From an uncultured Desulfobacter sp. (lineage in GTDB: Bacteria > Desulfobacterota > Desulfobacteria > Desulfobacterales > Desulfobacteraceae): a stretch of 64,000 nucleotides of DNA. This document shows, piece after piece, positions 48,560-57,030 of this stretch. The translations under genes and the position numbers were made by a program. The stretch spans positions 3,790,001-3,854,000 of the forward strand of contig NZ_OY762929.1 in NCBI RefSeq assembly GCF_963666675.1, given 5' to 3'. Numbering within the stretch: position 1 is the first letter of the stretch; every line of letters starts with the position of its first letter. The notes under the pieces are model-generated. The model saw nothing but the letters and a program-made list of their open reading frames with translations, did not search any database and was not told the DNA's origin.

Positions 48560-49489
48560 ATGACCGAACACCCATCATATGACAGACTCTTTTACGAAAC
48601 CTTAAGGATTCGCCTGGCAGAAGAAGAGATCGCCAGAATTTATCCCTCGGACAAAATTCAGAGTCCGGTTCATCTTTCCATAGGTCAAGAACACATATCC
48701 GTCGGTATTTGCGCTGCTCTGGAGAGGCAGGACCTTGTTTTCGGGACATATCGCAGCCATGCTTTGTATCTGGCAAAAGGCGGTTCGATGAATGGCCTGA
48801 TGGCCGAGCTATTCGGCAAACGGACTGGATGCGGCAAAGGCAAGGCCGGTTCCATGCACCTGGTGGCACCGGAAGTAGGAATGATGGGGGCGTCTGCAAT
48901 TGTAGCCGCTACGATCCCGCATGCCGTAGGCGCAGCAATGGCGGCAAAGGTCCGCAGAACAAATCAGATAGTTGTCTGTTTCTATGGTGAAGGGGCTACG
49001 GGGGAAGGGGTCTATCACGAGAGTCTTAACTTTGCCTCGATAATGCAGCTGCCCATAATTTTTGTCTGCGAGAACAACGGCTTATCGATATTCACACGAT
49101 CAAAAGACATAATGTCCTTTGATATTACTGAACATGCGGCTGCTTACGGCATCCAAACCCGATGTATCGACAATGGCATGGATCTGGACTTGATTGCGGA
49201 TACGGCCAAAGAACTGGTCGATTGTGTAAGAGGCACACCTCAGCCCATTGTATTTGAGATCAAGACCTACCGTTATCGCCAGCATGTAGGCCCAAATGAA
49301 GACTACGACATCGGTTACCGATCAATTGATGAACTTCAGACATGGCAAGCCTTAGACCCATTGATCCAGGATATGGATCGGGTGGCAAGATTCACCCGGG
49401 AAATCCAGGCCGAGATCGCCGAGGCCATTGAGTTTGCAGAAAATAGTGAATTTCCAAATAAAAACGACCTGCTTGAGGACCTGCGCTGA
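48560..49489 (+). CDS. Thiamine diphosphate-dependent E1 component, alpha subunit
   Basis: A 309-residue homologue of pyruvate/acetoin dehydrogenase E1 alpha. The thiamine diphosphate motif GEG-x26-NN is complete (GEGATGEGVYHESLNFAS ... FVCENN). Family segments SIGQEHISVGICAAL, YRSHALYLAKGG and GKGKAGSMHL are present. Its stop overlaps the beta subunit start by one base. No E2 lipoyl or E3 gene is nearby; the neighbours are SDRs, a GDP-mannose-dehydratase-like enzyme and a radical SAM protein. I infer that the alpha-beta pair decarboxylates a 2-oxoacid and transfers a two-carbon unit to a keto sugar, as YerE does for yersiniose with a different protein. Confidence 0.88.
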   Translation: MTEHPSYDRLFYETLRIRLAEEEIARIYPSDKIQSPVHLSIGQEHISVGICAALERQDLVFGTYRSHALYLAKGGSMNGLMAELFGKRTGCGKGKAGSMHLVAPEVGMMGASAIVAATIPHAVGAAMAAKVRRTNQIVVCFYGEGATGEGVYHESLNFASIMQLPIIFVCENNGLSIFTRSKDIMSFDITEHAAAYGIQTRCIDNGMDLDLIADTAKELVDCVRGTPQPIVFEIKTYRYRQHVGPNEDYDIGYRSIDELQTWQALDPLIQDMDRVARFTREIQAEIAEAIEFAENSEFPNKNDLLEDLR

Positions 49490-50559
49490 TGGAAAACATA
49501 GAGACCAATACAATATTCTACCGGGACGCCCTTACACAGACTATGTATGAAATCATGTCAAGCAATCCCAATGCCATCGTGATGGGAGAAGGTGTTAAAG
49601 ATCCGACAGGGATATTTGGCACGACACTCGGGCTCGCAGATGAATTTGGACCTGAGCGTGTTGTGGACACGCCCATAGCTGAGGAGAGTTTCACTGGTTT
49701 TTCTCTGGGCTGCGCGCTGAACGGCCTATATCCTATCGTCACGCATATTCGTGTGGACTTTCTTGTAGTAGCTATGAACCAGCTTGTCAATTCAATATCG
49801 AAGTATAGTTACATGTACGGTGGAGCTCTAAAAGTTCCCATGCTCATACGATCAGTTATCGGGCGAAGTTGGGGGCAAGGCCCCCAACACTCACAGAGTC
49901 TCCAGGCATTGTTTGCGCATATTCCAGGATTGACGGTCATTATGCCTGCGACTGCGGAAGATGTACTGGAGATGTATCCTTATATCGCCAATGAATATAA
50001 AGCGCCGGTGATTTCAATCGAACATCGTTTTCTCTACGATTACGAATTCAACCTGCACACAACGCCACGGTCCAAAGATGTGTTCGCGCCTATAATTATT
50101 AAGGAAGGCAGGGATGTCACCATCGTTACCACGTCATACATGCTGCAGGAAGCCATCCTCGCAGACAAATGGATCAAGAAGAATCACGGTGGAATCTCCT
50201 GTGAAATTATCAACCTGCGAACGGTCTCGGATATTGATGCAGAACCTATTATGAAGAGCATTGCCAAGACAGGCCATTTGATCATTGCAGACACGGGCTG
50301 GGAAAGCTACGGCGTTGCTGCCGAAATATGCCGACTCATCGCTACCCGTGCCCCCCACATTCTTAAACAGCCGGTTATTCCCCTAAACATGCAACCGGTC
50401 CCCACCCCAACAAGTCATGATTTAGAACAACATTTTTACCCGGACCTAGGTGACATCGTCAACGCAGTCTATCAACTGTTAATAAAGGTTCCCCACCCGC
50501 CCTGCCCTGCTCCGGAATACATCAAGTCCACAAGACGTAAGTTTAGAGGACCATTTTAA
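49489..50559 (+). CDS. Thiamine diphosphate-dependent E1 component, beta subunit
   Basis: A 356-residue partner of the alpha subunit. The pyrimidine domain contains GEGVKDPTGIFGTTLGL (the activating Glu lies early), VVDTPIAEESFTGFSLGCAL and QGPQHSQSLQALFAHIPGL. A transketolase C-terminal domain follows, with IINLRTVSDIDAEPIMKSI. These match PDH/acetoin E1 beta. Coupled to the alpha gene (TGATGG overlap), followed 20 nt later by the 4,6-dehydratase. A 30-residue Pro-rich basic tail (KVPHPPCPAPEYIKS) extends beyond the core. Confidence 0.88.
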   Translation: MENIETNTIFYRDALTQTMYEIMSSNPNAIVMGEGVKDPTGIFGTTLGLADEFGPERVVDTPIAEESFTGFSLGCALNGLYPIVTHIRVDFLVVAMNQLVNSISKYSYMYGGALKVPMLIRSVIGRSWGQGPQHSQSLQALFAHIPGLTVIMPATAEDVLEMYPYIANEYKAPVISIEHRFLYDYEFNLHTTPRSKDVFAPIIIKEGRDVTIVTTSYMLQEAILADKWIKKNHGGISCEIINLRTVSDIDAEPIMKSIAKTGHLIIADTGWESYGVAAEICRLIATRAPHILKQPVIPLNMQPVPTPTSHDLEQHFYPDLGDIVNAVYQLLIKVPHPPCPAPEYIKSTRRKFRGPF

Positions 50560-50579
50560 TTTCAAAAAGGAAAGAAAAC

Positions 50580-51581
50580 ATGGACGCCAATACCATTCAA
50601 AAAGCAATCGACCAAAGGGGGATCAAGCGTGTCCTGATTACCGGAATCACGGGTTCAGGCGGAAGCTATATGGCAGAGTATATTGCCCAAAAGCATCCAG
50701 ACATAGAGATTCACGGGATATCACGCTGGCACAGTACTTCTGCGGACAATAATCTGTCTGCCATTAAAAACCAAGTGATCGTGCACGAATGTGATCTGTG
50801 CGACCTGAGTTCCGTCTTCCGGACTCTTCAAAAAGCCATGCCTGACGGTATCTTCCATCTGGCCGCCCATGCCAATGTTCGAGCGTGCTTTGACACACCG
50901 CTGGCAGTCTTGAACAACAACATCAACAGTACAGCCAACCTTTTCGAGGCTGTCCGAATGCTGGGAATTGAGCCATATATCCAGCTTTGCAGCACGTCAG
51001 AAGTTTATGGACAGGTTGATCCCCAAAACGTTCCCATCACTGAAGAGTGCCCAATCAACCCATCCAGTCCTTATGCTGTGTCCAAGGTCACTCAAGACCA
51101 TCTGGGTTACACCTATTTCAGATGCTACGGTACGAAAATTATTCGCACACGCATGTTCGCTTATGTTAATCCACGTCGAGGGGATCTGTTTGCCACTTCG
51201 TTTGCCAGGCAGGTTGCACTTATCGAGTCCGGCAGACAGGATCTCTTGCGACATGGTAACCTGGAATCTGTACGTACCCTGGTAGATGTTCGTGATGCCA
51301 TGGAAGCCTACTGGCTTGCCCTGCTTTTCTGTGATCCCGGAGAAGCGTACAATATAGGAGGCAAAACGAGTGTTTCGGTCGGTGAATTTCTAGGAATCTT
51401 AAAGAAATATGCAACCTGCCCAATACCATCAGAAGTTGACCCCAAGCTGCTTCGCCCAGCTGATGTAACATTGCAGATTCCAGATATCTCCAAATTTGTG
51501 AAAAAAACAGCCTGGGCACCCAAGTACTCGTTTGAGGAAAGCGTTCAACTACTATTGTCCCATGCCAGAAGCCAAATTTAA
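50580..51581 (+). CDS. GDP-mannose 4,6-dehydratase-like SDR (possible GDP-heptose 4,6-dehydratase)
   Basis: A 333-residue extended SDR. The Rossmann motif is ITGITGSGGSYMAEY. The catalytic Ser/Thr is in QLCSTSEVYGQV and YxxxK is in SPYAVSKVTQDHLGY. RRGDLFATSFARQVAL and HGNLESVRTLVDVRDAM are GMD-type substrate and cofactor contacts. GMD makes the 4-keto-6-deoxy sugar of GDP-mannose; DmhA/WcbK does the same for GDP-heptose. With HddA- and HddC-like genes here, GDP-heptose is a plausible substrate, but the sequence cannot choose. AAGGAAAG precedes the ATG. Confidence 0.82.
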   Translation: MDANTIQKAIDQRGIKRVLITGITGSGGSYMAEYIAQKHPDIEIHGISRWHSTSADNNLSAIKNQVIVHECDLCDLSSVFRTLQKAMPDGIFHLAAHANVRACFDTPLAVLNNNINSTANLFEAVRMLGIEPYIQLCSTSEVYGQVDPQNVPITEECPINPSSPYAVSKVTQDHLGYTYFRCYGTKIIRTRMFAYVNPRRGDLFATSFARQVALIESGRQDLLRHGNLESVRTLVDVRDAMEAYWLALLFCDPGEAYNIGGKTSVSVGEFLGILKKYATCPIPSEVDPKLLRPADVTLQIPDISKFVKKTAWAPKYSFEESVQLLLSHARSQI

Positions 51582-51749
51582 ACCGTACAACATCCATAAA
51601 CTCAAAGGGAAACTAACCGGTTGTTTTACGGAATGGCAAAGCCTTGTGCTTTTATTTCTTGTCACCCATGTTGCGTCCTTCCCTGTAGCATCTGAATTTT
51701 ACCAACTATATTCAAAATAAAAAAATCTGGGAAAAGAAACGGATAAATC

Positions 51750-53693
51750 ATGATTAGAGTTGCTATCTCACAGATGGACAATCCCTTCGGAGATCAAAGT
51801 TATCTACCTTATACATCAGGGTTGCTTCAAGCGTATGTGCAAAAACATGCCCAAAATGCGGAAAAGTATGAATTCCTTTTACCGTTATATCGACGCACGA
51901 CCGTGGAGCAAGCGATGGAGCATCTTGGGGATGCGGATGTGGCGGCATTCAGTATTTCGATTTGGAACCATCAACTCGTCATGAAAATCATTGCCGAGTT
52001 AAAAATGCGTGCTCCGGATATTCTTACAGTGGTGGGGGGGCCGCAGGTTTCAGCAGACTGCCTTCAATTATTGGAGGATAATCCAGGATTGGACGTAGCA
52101 ATTCACGGCGAAGGAGAACAAATTTTTCTAAACATCCTTGAACAGTTGCCAAGCAGGGATTTTTCTATGATTAACGGGTGCGCTTATCGCAACAAAAATG
52201 GCGAGCCCTGTCAGAATTCAAATCAGGAGCGTATTGCTGACCTTGCCGACATCCCCTCCCCTTATCTGACCGACGTGTTTGAACCGCTCATGGCCGCTCA
52301 CCCGAACCAGCTTTGGCAGGGTCTGATTGAAACAAACCGCGGATGTCCGTTCGGTTGCGCGTATTGTGACTGGGGCCGCGATGCCACCCGACGGGTCATG
52401 CGTTTTCCATTGGATCGGGTCTATGCAGAGCTCCGCTGGTTTGCCAAAAAGAAAGTCGAATTTATCTTTTGTTGTGACGCTAATTTCGGCTTACTTTCCC
52501 GTGATGTGGACATTGTTAAAACGGCAGCCAAGGTGAAAAAAGAGATGGGATATCCTAAAATGTTCTCTGTACAGTTTACCAAAAATTCTTCCAAACGTGC
52601 CTTTGAAACCCAAAGGATTCTCACCAAAGCCGGGATGAGTAAAGGAGCCAATCTTGCGATTCAGTCTCTGCATCCGCCTGCTTTGAAATGCGCTGGGAGG
52701 AAAAATATTTCCATGGCAGATTTTGAAAAACTTCAGCACGATTTTCAACGGGAAAATATAACAACTTTTTCAGACCTTATTATAGGTATCCCTGGTGAAA
52801 CGTATGACAGTTTCGCTGATGGAGTGGAAACCCTCATTGGGAGGGGTCAGCACAACCGATTGCAGTTCAATAATCTCGTCATGCTTCCCAATGCCCCCAT
52901 GGCACAGCTTGATTATCGTAAAAAATACGGAATACTGACAACCTGGAGTCGGATCGTTTACAGCTACGGTGAAGCCACTCCCGAATCAGATGTGGTTGAA
53001 ATGCAGGAAATCGTCACAGGATCTGATTCCATGCCACCGGAGGACTGGCAGCGAACCCGGGCTTTTGCCTGGATGGTCAACCTGCTTTATTTCAACAAGT
53101 TGTTACAGATCCCGCTATTGTATCTTAAAACAGAGGCGGGTGTGAATGTCAGTGCATTAATCAAGCTATTCTGCAGTGAAGCCGCGGATGGGTATCCCGC
53201 GCTCGTTAAAATACGTAATCAGTTCATCGACAAGGCTCGTGCCATCCAGGAGGGTGGTGAGGAGTTTGAGTTCTCATCGAAATGGTTTGGGATCTGGTGG
53301 CCCATTGACACGCTTTCACTGGTACATCTGGTACATGACGGTCATTTCGATGAATTTTATACCCAGGCCAAAGCCTTGATTCTGTCAGCATTAAAGCCTC
53401 AGTGGGAGGTACAGCCTACTGTACTGGACGATGCTTTCAAACTGAACAGGGAACTGATAAAAGTGCCCTTTGTACACGAAGACAGAATTTTGGAATTGGG
53501 CTCCACCATCGGAAGCTTCTACCGTAATGTCATACAAGGAGAGAAGGCGACTTTGTCAACGAGGCCTGTCAAGTGCATCATTCATTCCTCACAGGATACG
53601 TGGGAGGATTGGATGGAATGGGCACGTATGGCCGTATGGTATGGCCACAAAGCGGCTCGCTACATTTATGATTTTAGCGAATACGTCCATTAA
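51750..53693 (+). CDS. Cobalamin-binding radical SAM protein
   Basis: 647 residues. The N-terminal part (about 1-140) is a B12-binding fold (AAFSISIWNHQLVMKIIAEL, TVVGGPQVSA, GEGEQIF). The radical SAM core (about 185-400) has the cluster motif CPFGCAYCDWG, i.e. Cx3CxxC. DLIIGIPGETYDSFADGVE lies later in the barrel. The C-terminal third (about 430-647) is unassigned, rich in Trp and Tyr. Relatives methylate unactivated carbons or do other radical chemistry, often in natural-product and surface-glycan clusters. Its place among sugar-modifying genes suggests action on the NDP-sugar or glycan; the reaction is unknown. Confidence 0.87.
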   Translation: MIRVAISQMDNPFGDQSYLPYTSGLLQAYVQKHAQNAEKYEFLLPLYRRTTVEQAMEHLGDADVAAFSISIWNHQLVMKIIAELKMRAPDILTVVGGPQVSADCLQLLEDNPGLDVAIHGEGEQIFLNILEQLPSRDFSMINGCAYRNKNGEPCQNSNQERIADLADIPSPYLTDVFEPLMAAHPNQLWQGLIETNRGCPFGCAYCDWGRDATRRVMRFPLDRVYAELRWFAKKKVEFIFCCDANFGLLSRDVDIVKTAAKVKKEMGYPKMFSVQFTKNSSKRAFETQRILTKAGMSKGANLAIQSLHPPALKCAGRKNISMADFEKLQHDFQRENITTFSDLIIGIPGETYDSFADGVETLIGRGQHNRLQFNNLVMLPNAPMAQLDYRKKYGILTTWSRIVYSYGEATPESDVVEMQEIVTGSDSMPPEDWQRTRAFAWMVNLLYFNKLLQIPLLYLKTEAGVNVSALIKLFCSEAADGYPALVKIRNQFIDKARAIQEGGEEFEFSSKWFGIWWPIDTLSLVHLVHDGHFDEFYTQAKALILSALKPQWEVQPTVLDDAFKLNRELIKVPFVHEDRILELGSTIGSFYRNVIQGEKATLSTRPVKCIIHSSQDTWEDWMEWARMAVWYGHKAARYIYDFSEYVH

Positions 53694-53722
53694 AGAATTT
53701 ATTCAAATAGACGAGGAATAAA

Positions 53723-54712
53723 ATGATTGACTGGAAAGATGCACACGTTCTAGTACCGGGAGGAACGGGACTTATCGGCGCGCCCCTGGTAAAAATGTTG
53801 CTGGAACGAGGGGCTCACGTTCGAGTGGTTTCCCTTGACGATGCGTCAAGATGTCCTCGGGGAGCTGAATTTTTGAGCCTGGATCTGACGATTATGGATA
53901 ATTGCCTTAAGGCCAACGAAAAAATTGATTTTGTTTTTGATATGCTGGGTACCAAGGCGTCGCCTGAAACCGCACGTAATTGTCCGGCAAGCCATTTTGT
54001 CACCAATATGCAACTCCAACTTCCGTTTTTAGAGGCTGCTCGAATTCAAGGTGTCCGGGGATTGCTTTTTACGAGTTCCGTAGGCGTGTACGGTCCGTCC
54101 GAAGTCATGCGTGAAGACGACGTGTGGAAGACGTTTCCGTCACCCAACGACTGGTTCGGCGGCTGGGCCAAGCGCATGGGCGAATTGCAAATCGAAGGAT
54201 ATCGTAGGGAATACAACTGGAAGAATTTAACCATTGTCCGGCCTGCCAATGTATACGGACCGGGAGATTGTTTTACTGGATTGCAGGCCATGGTGGTTCC
54301 ATCCCTGATCCACCGTGCCGTTAAGGCAAGTGAAAATGACGGAAAACTGGTAGTATGGGGAGATGGGTCGCCACGCAGGGATTTCATTTTTACAGATGAT
54401 GTGGCCCGCATGTGCATTGAAGTTGCTGAGACTAATCCGCAGGAGCCGATCAACTTGGGATGTGGCAATGCGCGGACGATTCGTGAATTGGCGGAGATTA
54501 TCGTAGAATGTGTTGATCCAGACCTGGAGATCGTTTGGGATACGGACAAGCCCACGGGCGACAAGCTTCGATGCCTGGATATGGAGCGCGCCACAGAATT
54601 GGGTATCAAGGCGGCTGTTCCCTTGGAAGAAGGCATCCGCATGACAGTAGATTGGTACCGTGAACATAGAGATTCCGCCAACATGAAATATAATGTATAC
54701 GCTAATCGTTAG
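53723..54712 (+). CDS. SDR-family sugar protein lacking catalytic Tyr (Lys kept)
   Basis: A 329-residue extended SDR. Rossmann motif is VPGGTGLIGAPLV. The Ser region is LLFTSSVGVYGPSEV. The catalytic stretch is DWFGGWAKRMGELQIEGY; homologues read YGWAKRMGE, so Tyr is replaced by Gly and Lys is kept. RPANVYGPGDCFTG and VWGDGSPRRDFIFTDDV are normal. GAGGAA precedes the ATG. Third member of the Tyr-less group, directly after the radical SAM gene. Confidence 0.77.
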   Translation: MIDWKDAHVLVPGGTGLIGAPLVKMLLERGAHVRVVSLDDASRCPRGAEFLSLDLTIMDNCLKANEKIDFVFDMLGTKASPETARNCPASHFVTNMQLQLPFLEAARIQGVRGLLFTSSVGVYGPSEVMREDDVWKTFPSPNDWFGGWAKRMGELQIEGYRREYNWKNLTIVRPANVYGPGDCFTGLQAMVVPSLIHRAVKASENDGKLVVWGDGSPRRDFIFTDDVARMCIEVAETNPQEPINLGCGNARTIRELAEIIVECVDPDLEIVWDTDKPTGDKLRCLDMERATELGIKAAVPLEEGIRMTVDWYREHRDSANMKYNVYANR

Positions 54713-54761
54713 CCCTTTACTGAAGTTTACAAAGGCTCTTTAAAAAAATACTTAAACATTA

Positions 54762-56006
54762 ATGATGAGGCGGATGGATAATAGCACATTAAATGTCGGT
54801 GAAAAGCGTTGGATGAAAGACTTATTGGTGAGGTATTTCAGCGAAAAAGAGGTTGCCTGGATTAAAAAAAGATATCAACGTTTAATTATTTGGAAGATAA
54901 AAGGCCACCAATTGTGGATATCTTTTTTAAGAGTTTTGCAGGGATTGACAATCAAAATAGCCTTGAAAGTAATTGAAAATTTCCATTCAGACACAGATAC
55001 TTCATCCAGAAAAAAACCCCATTTCAGCATTTTAATGTGGAAATTCCTTTCTGGGCACGGCCAATATCTTTCAACTGAACATAATAATGTCGTTAATTCA
55101 CTAAGTGAAAGCGATTACGCGACATTTGATGTGTATTTCTATGACACAAATTATTCAACTGACAGCATCCCGACCCGTGATTTAAAATTTATTTCCCATA
55201 TCAAAAAGACAGCTCCTGACGCACTTATTTTGAGCAGTTATGATCACAGAAATATCAGACAACCGAATCGGTATACCATAAAATATATTTCAGAAAAGAT
55301 GGGGATTCCCATAATATCTATCTGGTGGGATTCCGTGAATATCTATTTCTATAAAAGGTCGTTTCTACCAATAGCGGATATAATAGACTTAAATATTTTT
55401 ATAGATTCAGGAAAGACCTGCAAGAACAGTCGATATGCAGACAGGTGTCTACATTTATGGGCACCGGAAGACCCCCAGCTTTTTTATAACCCCAATGCAG
55501 AGCGTATTTATGATGTCTGTTTTTTAGGTTCTACATCAAGTTATCGCTCCATACGAAAAAAATATCTGGAAAGAATCAAAAATCTGGGAACAGATTATCG
55601 AATCATTCTAAGTGGTGGAACAGGAAGTCAAAGGCTTTCTGAGTTGGAATATGCCGCCGTGATGCAAAAATCTAAAATATCGGTCAATTTTTCCCATAGT
55701 GTTCAGGATGCACATCAGCTTAAGGGTCGTGTTCTTGAAACTATGCTTTGTGGGGCATTATTACTCGAAAGTGAGAACGATGAAATAAAGCGGCTTTTCA
55801 TACCGTATGAAGACTATGTGCCGTTTAAAAGCACAGAAGATATGATTCAAAAAATACAATTTTATCTGAAGAATGAGTCTGAGCTTAATCGTATTGCCAA
55901 CAACGGTTATCAGAAGGCGAATCGCTTGTACAGCAATAAAAAATTTTGGGAGAAAGTTATTTTTCAATTGAAAACGATATCAAAAAAGGAAGATCTGATT
56001 TCATGA
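54762..56006 (+). CDS. GT-B glycosyltransferase (CgeB-like)
   Basis: A 414-residue protein. The C-terminal domain resembles the CgeB/group-1 glycosyltransferase fold: VCFLGSTSSYRSIRKKYL starts it and GRVLETMLCGALLLESEND contains the conserved E near the nucleotide-sugar site. FKSTEDMIQKIQFYL and NGYQKANRLYSNKKFWEKV follow, as in this family. The N-terminal half has an acceptor-type domain with no clear motif. The start is uncertain: ATG 54762 has no good ribosome site, and ATG 54774 has GAGG too close. Its stop overlaps the next gene as ATGA. Confidence 0.72.
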   Translation: MMRRMDNSTLNVGEKRWMKDLLVRYFSEKEVAWIKKRYQRLIIWKIKGHQLWISFLRVLQGLTIKIALKVIENFHSDTDTSSRKKPHFSILMWKFLSGHGQYLSTEHNNVVNSLSESDYATFDVYFYDTNYSTDSIPTRDLKFISHIKKTAPDALILSSYDHRNIRQPNRYTIKYISEKMGIPIISIWWDSVNIYFYKRSFLPIADIIDLNIFIDSGKTCKNSRYADRCLHLWAPEDPQLFYNPNAERIYDVCFLGSTSSYRSIRKKYLERIKNLGTDYRIILSGGTGSQRLSELEYAAVMQKSKISVNFSHSVQDAHQLKGRVLETMLCGALLLESENDEIKRLFIPYEDYVPFKSTEDMIQKIQFYLKNESELNRIANNGYQKANRLYSNKKFWEKVIFQLKTISKKEDLIS

Positions 56007-57004
56007 TTATAACAAGAACGCCCTACAGATTATCACTTTTTGGTGGTGGCACGGATTATCGGCCCTGGTTTGAAAAAAACGAAGGGTTGATCATTGCAAC
56101 GGCTATTGCCAAATACTGTTATATCACTATTCGGGAATTACCTCCGTTTTTTGAACACAAGACAAGGGCAGTCTATTCAAAAATAGAATCTGTAAATAAC
56201 GTTGAAGATATTGTACACCCATCCATACGAAACTGTCTGAAATTCCTGAATATGCAAGATAAGGGCCTGGAAATTCATCACGATGGTGATATGCCGGCAC
56301 GGTCAGGGATCGGATCAAGTTCAACGTTCACGGTAGGACTGCTTAACGCGATACATGCGCTCTGCAGTGAGATGAAATCACCCCGGAAGCTTGCCCAGGA
56401 AGCGATTCATGTTGAACAGGATTGGATTGGAGAAAATGTTGGGATTCAAGACCAGATTATGGCTGCCTATGGTGGAATAAAAATATTGAAAATGGGACCT
56501 GGCCCTGACTATTCGGTTTCGCCGTTGGTTCTTTCTACAGAATATAAAAAAGCATTGGAGGAACATGTTCTTTTAGGATTTAGTGGGATCAGTCGTTTCT
56601 CAGATGGATATGCAAAAGCTCAGATTAACAATATTGAAAATGGGTCTTCAGAGTCAAATTTGAGGGAAATGCAGTCCATCGCCCATGAAGCCTTGGAATT
56701 GTTTCAAAAACAGGCTAATCTTGATCAAATCGGATTGCTCGCCGACAAAGCATGGCAACTTAAGCGGGGCCTGGCAGAAGGTCTCTCCAGTACAGAAATG
56801 GATGATATATATGAAATCGCCAAAAAAAATGGTGCTTTCGGAGGAAAACAATCAGGCGCCGGCGGCGGCGGATTTTTCTGGTTAATTGCCCCGCCCTATT
56901 GCCATGACAAAATAAAAAAAGCTTTAAAGAATGTAAAAGTTTGGGTTCCATATTCAATTGATAATGCCGGATCCCAAGTGATTTTTCATAACAGTCAACA
57001 TTAG
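56003..57004 (+). CDS. HddA-like heptose-7-phosphate kinase (GHMP family)
   Basis: GHMP-family sugar kinase of 333 residues from ATG 56003, coupled to the preceding gene by ATGA and behind AAGGAAG. The N-terminal TRTPYRLSLFGGGTDYRPWF, the ATP loop PARSGIGSSSTFTVGLLNA (about 96-114) and the C-terminal GAFGGKQSGAGGGGF are those of D-glycero-D-manno-heptose 7-phosphate 1-kinase (HddA). It supplies heptose-1,7-bisphosphate for GDP-heptose synthesis. A fucose/other sugar kinase of the same family is the alternative. Confidence 0.8.
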   Translation: MIITRTPYRLSLFGGGTDYRPWFEKNEGLIIATAIAKYCYITIRELPPFFEHKTRAVYSKIESVNNVEDIVHPSIRNCLKFLNMQDKGLEIHHDGDMPARSGIGSSSTFTVGLLNAIHALCSEMKSPRKLAQEAIHVEQDWIGENVGIQDQIMAAYGGIKILKMGPGPDYSVSPLVLSTEYKKALEEHVLLGFSGISRFSDGYAKAQINNIENGSSESNLREMQSIAHEALELFQKQANLDQIGLLADKAWQLKRGLAEGLSSTEMDDIYEIAKKNGAFGGKQSGAGGGGFFWLIAPPYCHDKIKKALKNVKVWVPYSIDNAGSQVIFHNSQH

Positions 57005-57030
57005 AATCGCAATGGACAGGGGATTATAAT

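Noticed and set aside
51532..51720. 62-codon frame between the dehydratase and radical SAM genes
   Set aside because: Half of it overlaps the dehydratase gene in another frame; no ribosome site or conserved feature.
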